A stretch of 64,000 nucleotides of DNA, taken from JALSRK01 sp964461995 (GTDB taxonomy: Bacteria; Acidobacteriota; Terriglobia; Bryobacterales; Bryobacteraceae). Shown piece by piece: positions 8,928 through 16,921 of the stretch. Under the pieces are notes generated by a model. It saw nothing but the letters and a program-made list of their open reading frames with translations, had not been told where the DNA came from and made no database searches. Both the position numbers and the translations under genes were made by a program. Every line of letters starts with the position of its first letter. The stretch's first letter is position 1. The stretch lies in the NCBI GenBank assembly GCA_964461995.1, contig CAYWXL010000003.1, positions 56,826 to 120,825 of the forward strand, given 5' to 3'.

Positions 8928-9003
8928 GGTTGTTTCCCCACTCTGAGTCCGGTCCCAGGGTTATAGTTCTATTGTTTCACTTCGCAGGATCCGGGCGGGA
9001 ACT

Positions 9004-11301
9004 TCAGGTGATCTGGACCAGTTGCCGCGAGGGCCGCCCCGCCGGTCCGGAGGAAAGCGTGTCCATCGGGCAAACCGTTACGCAGATGCCGCAGCCGATA
9101 CAGGAGCTGTTCGCGTTATTGATCTCTTCCTGTTTCAGCGCGAAATTCATAACGTCGATGCCCACCTGGCAGTTGCGGGTGCACTCGCCGCAGGCAATGC
9201 ACTTGTCGTTGGCGCGGATAGCGAACCGGCTGATGCCGAGCTTCACGTAGAACGCGCTGATGAGGTTCATCATCTTCGCCAGCGGGCACCAGTAGCGGCA
9301 CCATATCTTGCCTCCGAAAAAGGGGTAGAGCGTCACCGGCAGGATACCCACCAGCCAGACGTCGGCCAGGAGGTGGTACCAGTCGAGCCCCGCGCCCGCC
9401 ACCCCACGGAAAACGCCGATCGCGTCCCGTGAAACCATCAATACGGTGATCACTGCGGCGGCGATGAGCACAACGGAATTCATCTCCTCCCACCGGACGC
9501 TCGTTTTGCCTTTCGGAGCCAGGTGCCGCCAGCGGTCGCCCAGCGTCTCCGCCAGACCCCCGCAGCCGCAAATCCATGAACAGTACCGCTTGCCATGGAA
9601 CAGCACGAGGATCGGGATGATGACGAAGCTGAGCAGCAGTCCCCACACGACCCATATCTGGTGCGGGCTACCGAAGAACGTGTAGAAGAACAGCGGCCAG
9701 GCGTAGACGATGCCGTACGAGCGCCAAGCCTGATCGGCGAAGACCGGATCGGAAGCGAGTTTTTCACCGACCCACCGGTATTCGACCGCCCACCGAAACA
9801 GAAACTCCGGGATCAGGAAGAAGAACAGCCATTGGAAGCCGAGCAGACTTACGTAGCGCCAGATCTGGAAACGGTCCTTGCGGTCCAAGCCCCAGCGCTT
9901 CATCGCCTGCAGGCCGAACACAGTCATCACCAGGGTGTAGAGAACCGTGTACCAGAACGACCACGGCCGGTCGAGGAACGAGAGCGCCTGAAATCCCCAC
10001 CCGGTATAGGGCCAGAATTCATGCCCGGGCGTTTGCTTGGCCCCGTAGATGGAGTATGCGACGAGAAACGAGACCCCGAGCCACGACCACCGGCTGCCCC
10101 GCGCTCCCGAGACGATGAGGGCGAGGAACGACCCGGCCGCGGCCAGGGCGCCGATGGCCCGGATGCTTTCGGAAACGCCGGCGCTCCCTTGCCCCCCGAA
10201 GATCCACAGGCCCGTCAGGCACGCCGCCGCTAGGGCCGCCGTCAACAGTGGACTTCCGCTCCACTCGTTCTCGAGCCGGATGCCCAGCGAATGAAGAAAC
10301 ACTGCCGGCAGCTCGGCGCCGATCAGCACGAACGCGTGCTGGTAGGGCACGCGCCGCTCCGCTCGCCGCCCGTCCCCGTCCACTTCCAGAACGCACTCGC
10401 CTTCTTCGAACCGTTTGACGTTCGAGTTTAGCAGCAGGCGGATGCGCCCCGCCTGGATGGCTTCCTCGAGCTTCCGGGCGTTGTCTTTGAACAAACGCCG
10501 GAACTCGCCGCCCCGGTAGGATAGAGTGACGCGGTTCTGCTCGGCCAGGGTCAGAGCGGCCTCCACAGCGCTGTTGCCCCCGCCGACAACAAGGATGTCC
10601 TCGCCGCGGTACTGCTTCGGACTGTAAAGCCGGTGATAGACCTCTTCGCGATCCTCTCCCTCCACGCCGAGCTTGCGCGGGTTGCCCCGTTGGCCGGTGG
10701 CCAGAATGACGCGCTTGGTGACGTACCGGCTCTTGGAGGTCTTGACCTCGAGAAGGCCGTCGCGCCGGCGGGTGATGCCCTCTACTCCTTCTTCGGTGCG
10801 GACATCGAGGCGGTTGTCGCGGATGATCGCGTGCCAGCGAGCGAGAAGGTCTTCTTTCCGGGCCCCGTCGAGCCAGAGTTTGCCTTTCGGGGGGACCGTG
10901 TCCGGCTCGGCGTAAACCCACTTGCCTTCCGGAAAGTTCTCGATCGTGTTGGCGATCTTGTTCTTTTCGAGGACCAGCACGCGGAGTCCCGCTTCCTGCA
11001 GCCCGAGGGCGGCGTTGAGTCCGGCTGCCCCCGCTCCGGCGACGATCACGTCCCAGCCGTCCGACGGACCGCCCCGGGCATCGGGTTGCGAGGCGATATG
11101 CCGGGCGACCCGATGTCCCTGCTCCATCGCCAGCTTCACCACGGGAGCCCCGGCGAGGTCACCGATGATGTAGACGCCGGGAATATTGCTCTCGAAGTTC
11201 CGCCCCACGATGGGCCGGCGCGTCTCCATGTTGGAGCTTTCCAGGACGGCATTAACCGTCCGCCTGACGCGATCCAGGATGTTGCGGGACTCAGCGGGCA
11301 T
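9004..11301 (-). CDS. Flavin/NAD(P) oxidoreductase fused to a NapH/NosR-like membrane polyferredoxin
   Basis: A 765-residue fusion. Residues about 83-350 form a thioredoxin-reductase-like FAD/NAD(P) module: GAGAAG near 89 and VGGGNSAVE near 215. It lacks the CxxC redox pair of true thioredoxin reductase. About residues 350-650 are hydrophobic with several membrane helices and NapH/NosR-type cysteine clusters ('YCSWICGCGG', 'WCRYWCPLAK'). The C-terminus has two ferredoxin motifs ('CIACGECTRNC', 'CIGCGICVTVCP'). It may pass electrons between a cytosolic pyridine nucleotide and a membrane acceptor. Unusually, the family's C-terminal signature 'IPGVYIIGDLAGAPVVKLAMEQG' appears at residues 40-62, before the Rossmann fold. 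The start overlaps the preceding gene by 11 bases. Confidence 0.8.
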   Translation of the reverse strand: MPAESRNILDRVRRTVNAVLESSNMETRRPIVGRNFESNIPGVYIIGDLAGAPVVKLAMEQGHRVARHIASQPDARGGPSDGWDVIVAGAGAAGLNAALGLQEAGLRVLVLEKNKIANTIENFPEGKWVYAEPDTVPPKGKLWLDGARKEDLLARWHAIIRDNRLDVRTEEGVEGITRRRDGLLEVKTSKSRYVTKRVILATGQRGNPRKLGVEGEDREEVYHRLYSPKQYRGEDILVVGGGNSAVEAALTLAEQNRVTLSYRGGEFRRLFKDNARKLEEAIQAGRIRLLLNSNVKRFEEGECVLEVDGDGRRAERRVPYQHAFVLIGAELPAVFLHSLGIRLENEWSGSPLLTAALAAACLTGLWIFGGQGSAGVSESIRAIGALAAAGSFLALIVSGARGSRWSWLGVSFLVAYSIYGAKQTPGHEFWPYTGWGFQALSFLDRPWSFWYTVLYTLVMTVFGLQAMKRWGLDRKDRFQIWRYVSLLGFQWLFFFLIPEFLFRWAVEYRWVGEKLASDPVFADQAWRSYGIVYAWPLFFYTFFGSPHQIWVVWGLLLSFVIIPILVLFHGKRYCSWICGCGGLAETLGDRWRHLAPKGKTSVRWEEMNSVVLIAAAVITVLMVSRDAIGVFRGVAGAGLDWYHLLADVWLVGILPVTLYPFFGGKIWCRYWCPLAKMMNLISAFYVKLGISRFAIRANDKCIACGECTRNCQVGIDVMNFALKQEEINNANSSCIGCGICVTVCPMDTLSSGPAGRPSRQLVQIT

Positions 11302-11908
11302 CGGACCTCTGCGTTTCCGGCCGGACCCGCGGCGAAAGCGTGGCGCCGCACCCCGTGCAGCGGTCCGCCGTCGGGTGGTTGGGATGGCCGCACTCCGGAC
11401 AAGGCTCCGGCTCACGCGTGGTGTGGAATTTCCACTCTCCGGGAGGTATGCGCGGAGCGCCCTCTCGCACCGGCCGCGTGGCGCTGTAGAGATAGCCTGG
11501 CAACGAGAAAATGAAGCCGGCCAGAAAATAGGCGGCCATGGAACGGCCCTTTCGCGCCGCAGCCTGGGCCGCCAGTGCGCCGAACAGCAATCCATTCAAA
11601 GCAAACAACCCCATCCATAGCCAGAAGCGGCCGTCGCCGCTCGGCTCCGGGTTCATGACGATGTTGTTTGGGCGAAGACGGGCGACGTAGCCCGCTGGGT
11701 CGGCGAGGAACCGCGGCTCGTCTTCCGGGCATACGGCCACCCGCTGGCCGCCGTAAAGGTAGGCCGGATCTCCCTCCCGCACCGCCTGGTCGCAGACGAT
11801 GCAAGTCTCACCGGCCCGAGCCTGCAGGCGCTCGGAAAGCTGCTCAGGAGCTCCCGCGGCCGCAGCGAGAGCCAGAGCCGCGGCGATCATCGCTGCTTCG
11901 TGTTTCAC
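11291..11908 (-). CDS. Exported membrane protein with two zinc-ribbon-like cysteine clusters
   Basis: About 205 residues. The GTG at 11908 is preceded by AAGGA and gives a signal-peptide-like start (KHEAAMIAAALALAAAAGA); longer and shorter in-frame starts exist. A first cysteine cluster is 'CIVCDQAV...VAVCPEDE'. Two membrane helices follow ('FWLWMGLFALNGLLFGALAA', 'MAAYFLAGFIFSLPGYLYSA'). The C-terminus is a zinc ribbon ('CPECGHPNHPTADRCTGCGATL'). It overlaps the start of the flavoprotein-polyferredoxin gene, so it is likely co-translated with it and may help assemble or anchor that protein (inference). Confidence 0.65.
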   Translation of the reverse strand: MKHEAAMIAAALALAAAAGAPEQLSERLQARAGETCIVCDQAVREGDPAYLYGGQRVAVCPEDEPRFLADPAGYVARLRPNNIVMNPEPSGDGRFWLWMGLFALNGLLFGALAAQAAARKGRSMAAYFLAGFIFSLPGYLYSATRPVREGAPRIPPGEWKFHTTREPEPCPECGHPNHPTADRCTGCGATLSPRVRPETQRSDAR

Positions 11909-12081
11909 TTGGGCATCCTTTTCGCCTTCTGCGCTCAACCGCTTGCGAAGCTCCTAGGTGAGAACTTCGCCATACGGCGGCCGGCGGTTACCCGGGACAC
12001 GGCCCGGACGGGTTGCGCGCTAGGGTCGCAAGAGTCATGCCCGGCCCGCGGCCGAATGCGTCGGACAACCGCTTCTCCGTT

Positions 12082-12909
12082 TCAGGAACCCCTAAGCTTC
12101 TCGAGGTTCCGAAGGCAGACCGCCACACACTCCAAGGGAGGGCACGGGCAGTTCTCGGCTTCGATGATGTACCATTCGGTACCCCCGGCTTCCCGGCACG
12201 CGTGAAAGACGGCTTCCCAGTTCACCTTGCCCTCGCCGAGAATCGCGTGTTCGTTCTCGGGATCGTACTCCTTGAGGTGGACCGTGCGCGTGCGCCCGCG
12301 GTACCGCCGGATGTAGGCGGCCGGGTCCCGTCCGCCCCGCACCATGTGCCCGGTGTCAGGCTGGTGACTCACCGCGAACGGCGTGTTGTCGAAGACGATC
12401 TCCCAAGGGATGGACCCATCCACGGGCCGCATCTCGTGGGTGTGGTTGTGGTAACCGACCTGCATGCCGTAGGCGGCCAGCCGATCGCTGATCTCGGCTA
12501 GGTCGGCGGCGAAATTTCTCCATCCTTCGGCCGAGGTCTCTTCGTGATAAGGGATCACGAGCAGCTTAACGCCGAGCTCTTGATGGAACTCCACCGTCTT
12601 CTTCAATTCATCGTCGGTGAGCATGTTGAGTCCGACGTGGCAACTCGCGATCCCGAGACCGTTGTCGGCGAGGATCTGCCGCAAGGCTTTCGCGCTCCAA
12701 CCGTGATAGCCGGCGAACTCCACCCCTTCGTAACCCATTTCGGCGACCGCCTTGAGCGTCCCCGGCCAATCTCTCTCGCACTCCTCACGAACTGAATACA
12801 AGCCGAGCGCCACACGGATGCTGCGATCACGGGTCTCGCCGTTCGGGGAGCTGAGAGATTGACTGCTGTCGTCGTCGTTGGAGCGAGTGAGGTTTCCGCC
12901 GTCGTCCAT
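12082..12909 (-). CDS. Sugar phosphate isomerase/epimerase-like TIM-barrel protein
   Basis: A 275-residue AP-endonuclease-2/xylose-isomerase-like TIM barrel. It begins 'VALGLYSVREECERDWPGTLKAVAEMGYEGVEF'. Metal-binding positions are suggested by 'GYHNHTHEM', 'SHQPDTGHM' and 'TVHLKEYD'. The ATG at 12909 has GGAG nine bases upstream. The first 35 residues are Ser/Asp-rich and not part of the fold. The family interconverts sugars, inositols or related polyols. The divergent AGE epimerase next door supports a role in sugar metabolism. Confidence 0.8.
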   Translation of the reverse strand: MDDGGNLTRSNDDDSSQSLSSPNGETRDRSIRVALGLYSVREECERDWPGTLKAVAEMGYEGVEFAGYHGWSAKALRQILADNGLGIASCHVGLNMLTDDELKKTVEFHQELGVKLLVIPYHEETSAEGWRNFAADLAEISDRLAAYGMQVGYHNHTHEMRPVDGSIPWEIVFDNTPFAVSHQPDTGHMVRGGRDPAAYIRRYRGRTRTVHLKEYDPENEHAILGEGKVNWEAVFHACREAGGTEWYIIEAENCPCPPLECVAVCLRNLEKLRGS

Positions 12910-13058
12910 ACTATGATTCTCCGCCCCTCCCATTGTTGAATCTACCGGCGCCCGCGTCGAAGTGCAACTGCTCCGCGGTCTCTTGCGAGGACGGCGACAT
13001 CCTAAGATAGCCAAGCGGGTTGCGCGGGAAGTACCCGAAGGCGTAGCTTTGTGGCGTC

Positions 13059-14366
13059 ATGGTGTGGCGTCTCGTCCTTGTCGTCGTTGGTTTATCGCTC
13101 GCTTGCCTTCCCCGTGACCAGAGCGATTCCTTGCGATCGGCGGATCTCCGGGCGCAAATGCGGGAGGTGCTCCTCGACAACATCACGTCGTTCTGGTACC
13201 CGCGGTGCCTGGATCGGGAACGCGGCGGCTATCACCTCTACTTCGACGAGAACGGCGACCCGGCCCCGCCGGACGAGAAGACGATCGTCACCCAGGCGCG
13301 GATGGTGTGGTTCTTCTCCCGGCTGGCGCGCGAAGGCTACGAGAAGCCAGAAGCGTTCTCCCGCGAGGATCTCCTCGCTGCGGCCCGCCACGGTTTCGAG
13401 TTCCTTCGCCGCAAGATGTGGGATTTCGAAAACGGAGGGTTTTACTGGGCCGTGGACGCCTCCGGAGACGAGGTGCGTGCCCCGAACAAGCACCTTTACG
13501 GGCAAAGCTTCGCCCTCTACGCTCTTTCGGAGTATTACCTGGCCTCGCGGGACGAAAAGGCTCTGGAACTCGCCGTCCGGCTCTTCGACGTTTTGGAAGC
13601 GAAAGCCCACGACAACCGCCACCAAGGCTACCGCGAATACTTTTCCGTGGACTGGTCCGAACCGAAACCTTCGGACCGCAACTACATGAGCGCTCCGCGC
13701 TTCGACGCCAAGCTCATGAACACGCATCTGCACTTGCTGGAGGCCATGACCGCCTTCTACCGAGCCAGCGGGCGGCCGGAGGCCAAAGAGCGGCTCCTCG
13801 AACTGATCGGGATCGAGACGGAGAAGGTGGTGCGGAAGGATCCGGTCGCTTGCACAGACAAGTACGAGCGCGACTGGACGCCGATTCTGGACAGCGGCTT
13901 CGATCGTGTCTCCTATGGTCACGACCTCGAGAACGTCTGGCTCGTGGCCGACGCTTGCGAGGCCGCTGGACTCGATGTCCGCCGGTATCTCCCGCTGTTC
14001 GAGAAACTTTGGGCGTACTCCCGCAGGTACGGCTTCGATGAGGAGCGGGGCGGCTTCTTCTCCTGGGGACCGCTCGGCGGCCCGGCCGAGGACCGCGACA
14101 AGATATGGTGGGTTCAGGCCGAAGCCCTCGTCAGCGCTCTATACATGTACAAGCTGACCGGCGCCGTCCAGTACCGCGAGGCGTTCGAGAAGACCTGGCG
14201 TTTCGTGCGCGAGAAGCAGATCGATTGGACGCACGGGGAGTGGCATCGGGTGGTAGGCCCTGACGGCCGTCCCCGCGGCGCCAAAGGCGGCATCTGGAAG
14301 TGCGCCTATCACAACGGGCGGGCGATGATGGAGTGCATCCGGCTGCTGGAGGAGTTGGGGATGTGA
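13059..14366 (+). CDS. Lipoprotein AGE-family epimerase (cellobiose 2-epimerase-like)
   Basis: A 435-residue (alpha/alpha)6-barrel protein of the N-acylglucosamine 2-epimerase/cellobiose 2-epimerase family. Landmarks are 'ERGGYHLYFDENG', 'TQARMVWFFSRLAREG', 'LYGQSFALYALSEYYLAS', 'MNTHLHLLEAMTAFY', 'YGHDLENVWLVADA' and 'WHRVVGPDGRP'. The N-terminus is unusual: 'MVWRLVLVVVGLSLAC' is a lipoprotein signal with the lipidated Cys at residue 16, whereas family members are normally cytosolic. It would act on oligosaccharides in the periplasm or at the cell surface. It is divergent from the isomerase gene. Confidence 0.85.
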   Translation: MVWRLVLVVVGLSLACLPRDQSDSLRSADLRAQMREVLLDNITSFWYPRCLDRERGGYHLYFDENGDPAPPDEKTIVTQARMVWFFSRLAREGYEKPEAFSREDLLAAARHGFEFLRRKMWDFENGGFYWAVDASGDEVRAPNKHLYGQSFALYALSEYYLASRDEKALELAVRLFDVLEAKAHDNRHQGYREYFSVDWSEPKPSDRNYMSAPRFDAKLMNTHLHLLEAMTAFYRASGRPEAKERLLELIGIETEKVVRKDPVACTDKYERDWTPILDSGFDRVSYGHDLENVWLVADACEAAGLDVRRYLPLFEKLWAYSRRYGFDEERGGFFSWGPLGGPAEDRDKIWWVQAEALVSALYMYKLTGAVQYREAFEKTWRFVREKQIDWTHGEWHRVVGPDGRPRGAKGGIWKCAYHNGRAMMECIRLLEELGM

Positions 14367-14518
14367 CTGGGGCGCGCTGCGGACCTCTCTCGCGCGGAGC
14401 CCATTGCGGCTGTGCAATTGTCCAAGCTATTCTGTCAAGAGTTTCCGCGGGAATCCCGAAGTTTCGTCATGGAGGTAGCCGCCTCTGGCGACACTAGTCA
14501 GCTCTCCCGGACAGGCGA

Positions 14519-15340
14519 ATGCTGACACGAAAAGAGCGCTTGCAAAAACTGTGGAAGAGGGTCCGCCTCCTGCGCCGGCCTGCAGGCCAGGGCTTTCCTG
14601 TATTCATCTGTGGCATGCAGCGTTCCGGGACGAACATGCTGATCCGCGCCTTCAACCGGCACTCGGAAACAGAGTGTTACTACGAGAATGATCCGGAAGC
14701 TTTCGACAACTACGTACTCCGGGACGAGGAAACGATCAAGCGGCTAATCCGACGGTCTCGGGGGACGGCCGTTTTTTTCAAGCCCATTACCGACTCCCAA
14801 CATGCGCGCCGCATGCTTCAGATCTACGAAAGACTGCAGGTAATCTGGCTTTACCGTTGGTATGAAGACGCGGTGAATTCCGCCCTCAAAAACTGGAAAA
14901 ACCACTTCCGCGAACTCCAGATCATGATTGAGGAGCCCGAGATCGCCGGCTGGCGGATCGAGGAGCTCGACGACGAGATGTGGGCTTTGCTGCAGCGCTG
15001 GTATGAGGAGCGGCCTTCGGATGCCTCTGTCCGGGCGCTGCTCTGGTACGTCCGGAACATGCATTTCTTTCGCCAGCGGCTCGAGGACGAGCCCCGCGTG
15101 CACGTGGTCAATTATGAGCGCTTGGTGGAATCTCCAGCCAAGGAAATGAAATGGCTGTGCCACACGCTCGGCCTGCGCTATGAACGGCAAGTCGCCGAAG
15201 GGATTCACCACCGGTCGGTGAGAAAGAGCTCTCCCCCGGAGATCCACCCTGAGATTCGCGAGCTCTGCGACAGGATGTATCGGCGCCTGGATGAGGTCTA
15301 TAGGCGGCGGCGGACGGAGCTGGTCGGGACCGCGTTCTGA
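14519..15340 (+). CDS. PAPS-dependent sulfotransferase family protein
   Basis: A 273-residue protein. The 5'-phosphosulfate-binding loop is 'FICGMQRSGTNMLIRAF' at about 29-45. The 3'-phosphate region is 'VIWLYRWYEDAVNSALKNW'. The end of the fold reads 'VHVVNYERLVESPAKEMKWLCHTLGL', typical of bacterial carbohydrate sulfotransferases. It would transfer sulfate from PAPS to a hydroxyl, probably of a polysaccharide, in the cytosol. It lies at the edge of a polysaccharide cluster containing a second sulfotransferase. The acceptor is unknown. Confidence 0.85.
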   Translation: MLTRKERLQKLWKRVRLLRRPAGQGFPVFICGMQRSGTNMLIRAFNRHSETECYYENDPEAFDNYVLRDEETIKRLIRRSRGTAVFFKPITDSQHARRMLQIYERLQVIWLYRWYEDAVNSALKNWKNHFRELQIMIEEPEIAGWRIEELDDEMWALLQRWYEERPSDASVRALLWYVRNMHFFRQRLEDEPRVHVVNYERLVESPAKEMKWLCHTLGLRYERQVAEGIHHRSVRKSSPPEIHPEIRELCDRMYRRLDEVYRRRRTELVGTAF

Positions 15341-15459
15341 ACGAGGAGCGGTAGCGGACTCCGCCGGTTGCCGTGTTCCTGCGGGAGAGGCCGGCCGATG
15401 GTCCGAACTTTCCCGAGACTCCCCAACCCTTTCGGTCCCTCGCTGGTCCGCTACTTGTC

Positions 15460-15530
15460 TCTTGATCAGAGTTTTGGATTTATCTTATTTGTAATCAATA
15501 AGTTACAAGGAATTTCTTCCGCTCTTGCCA
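15460..15530 (+). promoter_or_regulatory. AT-rich leader, probable promoter of the secreted-protein pair
   Basis: A short AT-rich patch stands out in an otherwise about 65% GC stretch. It contains TTGTCT/TTGATC and TTTATC/TATCTT-like hexamers and the run 'TAATCAATAAGTTACAAGGA'. It lies 100-170 bases before the ATG at 15629, inside a 288-base gene-free stretch. No confident -35/-10 pair could be fixed. Confidence 0.3.
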
Positions 15531-15628
15531 TGGTACCATTGCAGCCGACGGGGCTGTCGTCTGCCACGGGAACCGCCTCTGATTTCCCCGGCAGCGACAT
15601 CCTCAGTGGACGTGGAAGGAGCAATCGG

Positions 15629-16921
15629 ATGAGAAATACCGTCAGGTCACTGTTGTTGCTGGCTCCTCTCGGGGCGGCGGGCCTGCTGTCTGGGCAAACC
15701 GCCATCGATCTGAGCCGGCAGGCGAGGCAGGTGGACTTCAGCGCTGCGGTCTCCACGAAACCGTTTCAGGCCGGGACGACGCTCCCAGGCATTTGTGAGG
15801 CCGGGGCGATGTTTTTCAAAACCGACGCGCCGGCGGGAGAGAACGTCTACGGTTGCGTCGCCCAGGATACGTGGGCGCTGATGACGACCGGAGGTGACGC
15901 GAAGAGCCTCCGCGGACACCCGTTGGCGCCCGACGCCGCATCGGGTCTGGGTCAGTTCTATGCTTGGGACCCGGTTACGGGCCGACTGGAGCTGTTTGGC
16001 TTCGGGAACCTGCTGGCGATCTCTGGCCGAACGGTCAACGTCGCCACCGAGTCCGTGGCCCAATACGGCGCCTCGGCGACTCTTCCGGCGAGTTGTAACG
16101 CATACGGGCTGTTTTACTTCGACACAGATCAGGCGGCCGGACAGAAACTGTACTATTGTAATGGCATGACCTGGGAGCAGGTGGCCGGGGGCGGGACAGC
16201 CGACCCGCTCCACGGGGACCTGGCGCTCCGTGACGACTTCCCCGGCGGCTCCGACGAGGACGGGGAAATTGGGCAGCTCGGCTGGGACATCCAGACTTTC
16301 GGCACGCCGAGCGGGTGGAGTGTCCAACATACCGAGGGGGACCTGAACCACCCTGGCGCGGTTCGTCTGACGTCCGGCACGACCGCCGGCGGTGGAGTTT
16401 CCATCCGGTTAGCCGCTACGTCCGCCGCACACCTCGTTCCCGATCTGAGCGCTGTCGGGAATCTTACGGTGATATTCATCGTGCGTCCCGGAGCGGTTTC
16501 GGGAGCGGTTTATCGAGTTGGATTCGTGTGGGCCGGGAGCTCCGGGTTCACCGATCCAGGCGAGTATGTCGCTTTCGAGTTCGACGCTCGCGCCGCGCAG
16601 ACCACTTGGAACTACGTCATGCAGCCCAACGGCGGGACGAAAGTGACGGTGGACAGCGCCGTTGCCGTAACGGCCGGCGCGTGGTACGCTTTGCGGCTTC
16701 GCATCACCACCCCCGGAACATACCGTTTCTCGATCAGCGCCGCTGGAGCCGCGTGGAGCGCTGAGAAGACGATCTGTGCTTCCGGCTGTGACGGCAATGG
16801 TGTGCTGGGTACGCTGACGCAAGCTCCGTGGGTACAGGCAGCGGCGACTTCCACCACGAGCGTGAATCTGGACGTAGACGCATTCTTCCTAAACATCACC
16901 GGGCTGGGGAGGTTGCCGTGA
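15629..16921 (+). CDS. Secreted protein with duplicated Cys-paired module and C-terminal jelly-roll-like domain
   Basis: A 430-residue protein. The start at 15629 is supported by AAGGAG and a signal peptide (MRNTVRSLLLLAPLGAAGLLSGQ). Two related segments occur at residues about 51-83 and 151-184. Both follow LP-x-x-C ... G-x-F-x-F-x-TD ... AG ... Y-x-C ... W (Cys56/76 and Cys156/177). Residues about 200-425 look like a beta-sandwich ('LRDDFPGGSDEDG ... WSVQHTEGD ... YVAFEFDARAAQTTWNYV'), as in concanavalin-like folds. Its stop overlaps the start of the next gene by one base (TGATG). I recognise no enzyme motif; a surface-binding role is likely. Confidence 0.7.
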   Translation: MRNTVRSLLLLAPLGAAGLLSGQTAIDLSRQARQVDFSAAVSTKPFQAGTTLPGICEAGAMFFKTDAPAGENVYGCVAQDTWALMTTGGDAKSLRGHPLAPDAASGLGQFYAWDPVTGRLELFGFGNLLAISGRTVNVATESVAQYGASATLPASCNAYGLFYFDTDQAAGQKLYYCNGMTWEQVAGGGTADPLHGDLALRDDFPGGSDEDGEIGQLGWDIQTFGTPSGWSVQHTEGDLNHPGAVRLTSGTTAGGGVSIRLAATSAAHLVPDLSAVGNLTVIFIVRPGAVSGAVYRVGFVWAGSSGFTDPGEYVAFEFDARAAQTTWNYVMQPNGGTKVTVDSAVAVTAGAWYALRLRITTPGTYRFSISAAGAAWSAEKTICASGCDGNGVLGTLTQAPWVQAAATSTTSVNLDVDAFFLNITGLGRLP

